Positions 15,177 to 17,599 of a stretch of DNA of 17,599 bases are shown here, one piece after another. The translations under genes were made by a program, and so were the position numbers. The stretch comes from Candidatus Omnitrophota bacterium. GTDB lineage: Bacteria; Omnitrophota; Koll11; Zapsychrales; Fredricksoniimonadaceae. Numbering within the stretch: the first letter of the stretch is position 1; each line of letters begins with the position of its first letter. The stretch is from positions 1 to 17,599 of the forward strand of contig JAHFGF010000013.1 of NCBI GenBank assembly GCA_023247595.1, read 5' to 3'. Below the pieces are notes generated by a model. It had not been told where the DNA came from. It saw only the letters and a list, made by a program, of their open reading frames with translations, and ran no database searches.

Positions 15177-16609
15177 CAGATGATTTAAAGTCCCAAACCA
15201 TAAAAGGGCTTTCGTGGTCTTTTATCGGACAGATTATAAAACAGGTGTTTCAGTTTTTCATCAATGTTTTTTTGGCGCATTTGTTGCTTCCGACGGATTT
15301 CGGTTTAGTCGCCATGGCCGCTGTTTTCATGAATTTTGCTTCTATCTTTTCTGACATGGGTGTCAGCAGCGCTTTGATTCAAAGAAAACATGTGACCGAG
15401 GAACATTGGTCATCGGCATTTTGGCTGAACATATTGTTTGGTTTGATTTTGAGCGTATTTTTTTGTTTATGCTCGCCGTTGATTGCCCAATTTTACAACC
15501 GCCCCGAATTATCAGCCATTATTTTTATCCTCTCGTTTAATTTCTTTTTATCTTCGTTTACTATTATCCAGCAGAGTTTATTGACGAAAAATATGGAATT
15601 TTACGCCCTTATGATACGGGACATCGGGGCTGTTGTGCTGTCAGGGCTGCTTGCGATTTATTTGGCGTTCAAGGGTTGGGGTGTGTGGAGTTTGGTTGTC
15701 CAAATGCTGGTTTCGACAATGATTAATAATTTGTTCTTGTGGGGAAGTTCCACATGGCGCCCTAAATTTATTTTTTCAATCACCTCGTTAAAAGATTTCT
15801 TTTTCTTCAGTACGAATTTGACAGGTTTTCAAATAATTAATTATTTTGCCCGAAATCTTGACCAAATGCTTATCGGTAAGTTTTTGGGGTCGGAAGTTTT
15901 GGGTTATTACAGTTTAGCGTATAAACTGATGATGCTTCCTTTGCAGAATATTTCCTGGGTATTAAGCAAAGTGATGTTCCCTGTTCTTTCTAAAGTCAAT
16001 GATGACCTGGAGCGCCTGCAGCGGGCCTATATCAAGATGATAAGGTCGATTTCTATTTTAACATTTCCCTTAATGACGTTATTGTTTGTATTAGCGCCGC
16101 AATTCATCAATGTGATTTACGGCGAGAAATGGGCGGCTGTCAGTGATTTGGTCAGAATTTTGAGTTTTTGCGGAATGTTTCAGTCATTGGGAACCATTTC
16201 CGGACTAATTTATCAAAGTGTTGGAAAAACAAATATTCAATTAAAGATGGGATTAATTAACACTTTTCTCATTTTTGTGACATTGTTTATATGTATCCAG
16301 AAGGATCTTTATGCGGTGACGTTGGGGTATTCCATCATTTCCATTATTTGGGTACATATTTCCATGTGGGTTGTATGCAAGGTTATTTCCTTGCGTTATC
16401 GAACCATGTATAAGTCATTGTTTATCGCGTTTTCTATTTCGATTATTTTGTTCGTGTTTTCCGCTTTGGTCAAAAGCGTGCTGTACACGTCGGACTGGAT
16501 CAAAATTTGCATCATATCGGTTAATTACTTCACGATGTTTGTGGTTCTTCTGTTTGCTATGGGTGAAATTAAAATCGAGCGGGGTAAACTGAAATTTAAT
16601 TTAATATGA
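15173..16609 (+). CDS. Wzx/TuaB-type polysaccharide flippase (MVF/MATE-like)
   Basis: The 478-residue integral membrane protein belongs to the polysaccharide transporter group that includes WzxC and TuaB. These flip undecaprenyl-linked oligosaccharides from the cytoplasmic to the outer face of the inner membrane. The start TIKGLSWSFIGQIIKQVFQF and the following HLLLPTDFGLVAMA (a LxPxDFG-like motif), DMGVSSALIQRK and SSAFWLNI are family hallmarks. Hydrophobic stretches recur along the length, consistent with about 12-14 helices, with the loop containing NLDQMLIGKFLG and LGYYSLAYKLMMLP near the middle. The ATG overlaps the previous stop, and its own stop overlaps the next start (ATGA at 16606-16609). 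In this context it would export the glycan made by the neighbouring transferases. Which glycan is made, and whether a Wzy polymerase exists, lies outside the window. Confidence 0.93.
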   Translation: MTDDLKSQTIKGLSWSFIGQIIKQVFQFFINVFLAHLLLPTDFGLVAMAAVFMNFASIFSDMGVSSALIQRKHVTEEHWSSAFWLNILFGLILSVFFCLCSPLIAQFYNRPELSAIIFILSFNFFLSSFTIIQQSLLTKNMEFYALMIRDIGAVVLSGLLAIYLAFKGWGVWSLVVQMLVSTMINNLFLWGSSTWRPKFIFSITSLKDFFFFSTNLTGFQIINYFARNLDQMLIGKFLGSEVLGYYSLAYKLMMLPLQNISWVLSKVMFPVLSKVNDDLERLQRAYIKMIRSISILTFPLMTLLFVLAPQFINVIYGEKWAAVSDLVRILSFCGMFQSLGTISGLIYQSVGKTNIQLKMGLINTFLIFVTLFICIQKDLYAVTLGYSIISIIWVHISMWVVCKVISLRYRTMYKSLFIAFSISIILFVFSALVKSVLYTSDWIKICIISVNYFTMFVVLLFAMGEIKIERGKLKFNLI

Positions 16610-17598
16610 AGCCTCTGGTCAGCGTCATCATCCCTACATACAACCGCCAGCAGCACATTAAAAATGCTGTTGAGAGTGTGCTCGGGCAGACATATAAAAA
16701 TGTTGAAGTATTGGTTGTTGATGACGGCTCGACGGACTCCACGCCAGAAATCATGAATTCCATTCATGACGAACGTTTAAAGTATATCCGCACCAAAAAC
16801 CAAGGGAATTATTTTGCAAGAAACGCCGGATTAGCCCAGGCAAAAGGCGATTTCATTGCATTTCTAGATTCTGATGATCGGTTTTTACCTACCAAGCTCA
16901 CCGTGCAAATACAGCGTTTTGAGGAAAATCCAGAGTTGGGGCTGTGCTGCAGTAATGTTTATGTGCGGCATCAGGATATTGATAATCAAGTATTTGAAGA
17001 CGCGGCGCATTCCTTTAATTGCGATATCGATACGCAGAACGGATTTATTCAGAAAGCGGTCGAGAATAATTTCATCGTAACTTCCAGCGTTGTCATTCGA
17101 AAAGAATGCGTCAAAAATTTGGGATATTTTAATACCCAATTTCAAAACGCCATGGATTATGAGTTTTTTTTAAGAATCATTTTTAATTATCCCGCTTTGT
17201 ATCTAAAGGAAAAATTACTCGTCAGGTTGATTCATCCCAGGGCTGTAAGCAGTAATACTGTGGTGACCAACGACGCGTTAGTTTATATTTTTTCAGAATG
17301 TGTCGCGAAACTTGAAAAAGGGAAGATGTATTCACAGATTCATCGGGAATTGCTCAATGACGCGAAGGAAAAAAGCCTCTATATGTCCGGCATGGAGTAT
17401 TTGCTTCAATACCGTTTCGACGACGCGATTGTTTATCTTAAGAAAACTGAGTTTAGAAAAAAAATATTTTTCAAACACATTGCCTTAGTCATTGCCAAGT
17501 ATAAAATTTCAATCCTGATTCCGCTGATCGCCCAATATCGAAAGTATAAAAATTATTCGTCTTTGCACCGCAATCCCGTTGTTCGCAGCGATATTTAG
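16606..17598 (+). CDS. GT2-family glycosyltransferase
   Basis: The 330-residue protein is a canonical inverting GT-A transferase. It opens with VSVIIPTYNR (5-14), then VLVVDDGSTDST (35-46) for nucleotide binding, NYFARNAGLAQAKG (68-81) and FIAFLDSDD (83-91), whose D88-x-D90 binds the divalent metal. The helical C-terminal region (about 215-330) is rich in Lys and Tyr and shows no clear membrane helix. The start ATG lies within an ATGA overlap with the flippase stop, so it is co-translated as the fourth gene of the operon. The stop codon is complete one base before the window end. It adds a sugar to the glycan intermediate; donor and linkage are unknown. Confidence 0.93.
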   Translation: MKPLVSVIIPTYNRQQHIKNAVESVLGQTYKNVEVLVVDDGSTDSTPEIMNSIHDERLKYIRTKNQGNYFARNAGLAQAKGDFIAFLDSDDRFLPTKLTVQIQRFEENPELGLCCSNVYVRHQDIDNQVFEDAAHSFNCDIDTQNGFIQKAVENNFIVTSSVVIRKECVKNLGYFNTQFQNAMDYEFFLRIIFNYPALYLKEKLLVRLIHPRAVSSNTVVTNDALVYIFSECVAKLEKGKMYSQIHRELLNDAKEKSLYMSGMEYLLQYRFDDAIVYLKKTEFRKKIFFKHIALVIAKYKISILIPLIAQYRKYKNYSSLHRNPVVRSDI

Positions 17599-17599
17599 C

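Overview
The window looks like chromosomal DNA of an uncultured, probably diderm bacterium at moderate GC. My best guess is Omnitrophota (Candidatus Omnitrophica). This rests on the mixture of genes: a very large protein with no recognisable domains, a lone class III/Flp-like prepilin, secreted coiled-coil proteins and an envelope glycosyltransferase run. No rRNA or marker tree is available, so the assignment is inference. I saw no tRNA, rRNA, CRISPR array, transposase or phage gene.

Left part (1-7832). A large plus-strand reading frame of unknown function enters from the left edge and ends at 3207. It converges on a minus-strand mutS-mutL pair, with mutS (5283-7832) upstream of mutL (3406-5190). 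MutL carries the DQHA-X2-E-X4-E metal-binding motif and the CPHGRP motif, so it should be the nicking type of MutL used in methyl-independent mismatch repair. Two unusual non-coding elements sit here. The spacer 3208-3405 holds three copies (two direct, one inverted) of a 44-bp block made of GAAATT units. The mutS-mutL spacer holds a long imperfect hairpin made of GTACACA-like units.

Middle part (7833-13005). A near-consensus promoter (TTGACA-17-TATACT) drives two adjacent genes for exported proteins of the same build: signal peptide, a short TPR-like helical pair, then long coiled coil (381 and 1072 residues). A stem-loop terminator closes this unit. A separate promoter with a good ribosome binding site then serves a 61-residue prepilin-like protein. 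The following gap (12774-13005) has no clear plus-strand gene but holds a 35-codon minus-strand reading frame that may be a gene remnant.

Right part (13006-17598). Four tightly packed plus-strand genes form one operon: a GT4 glycosyltransferase, a GT2-like glycosyltransferase, a Wzx/TuaB-type polysaccharide flippase and a second GT2 glycosyltransferase. Two of the junctions are ATGA overlaps. Together they look like part of a locus that builds a surface glycan on a lipid carrier and flips it across the inner membrane. The cluster probably continues past the right edge. With the coiled-coil pair and the prepilin, positions 8087-17598 read as a cell-surface region, although a functional link between the parts is only inferred from position.
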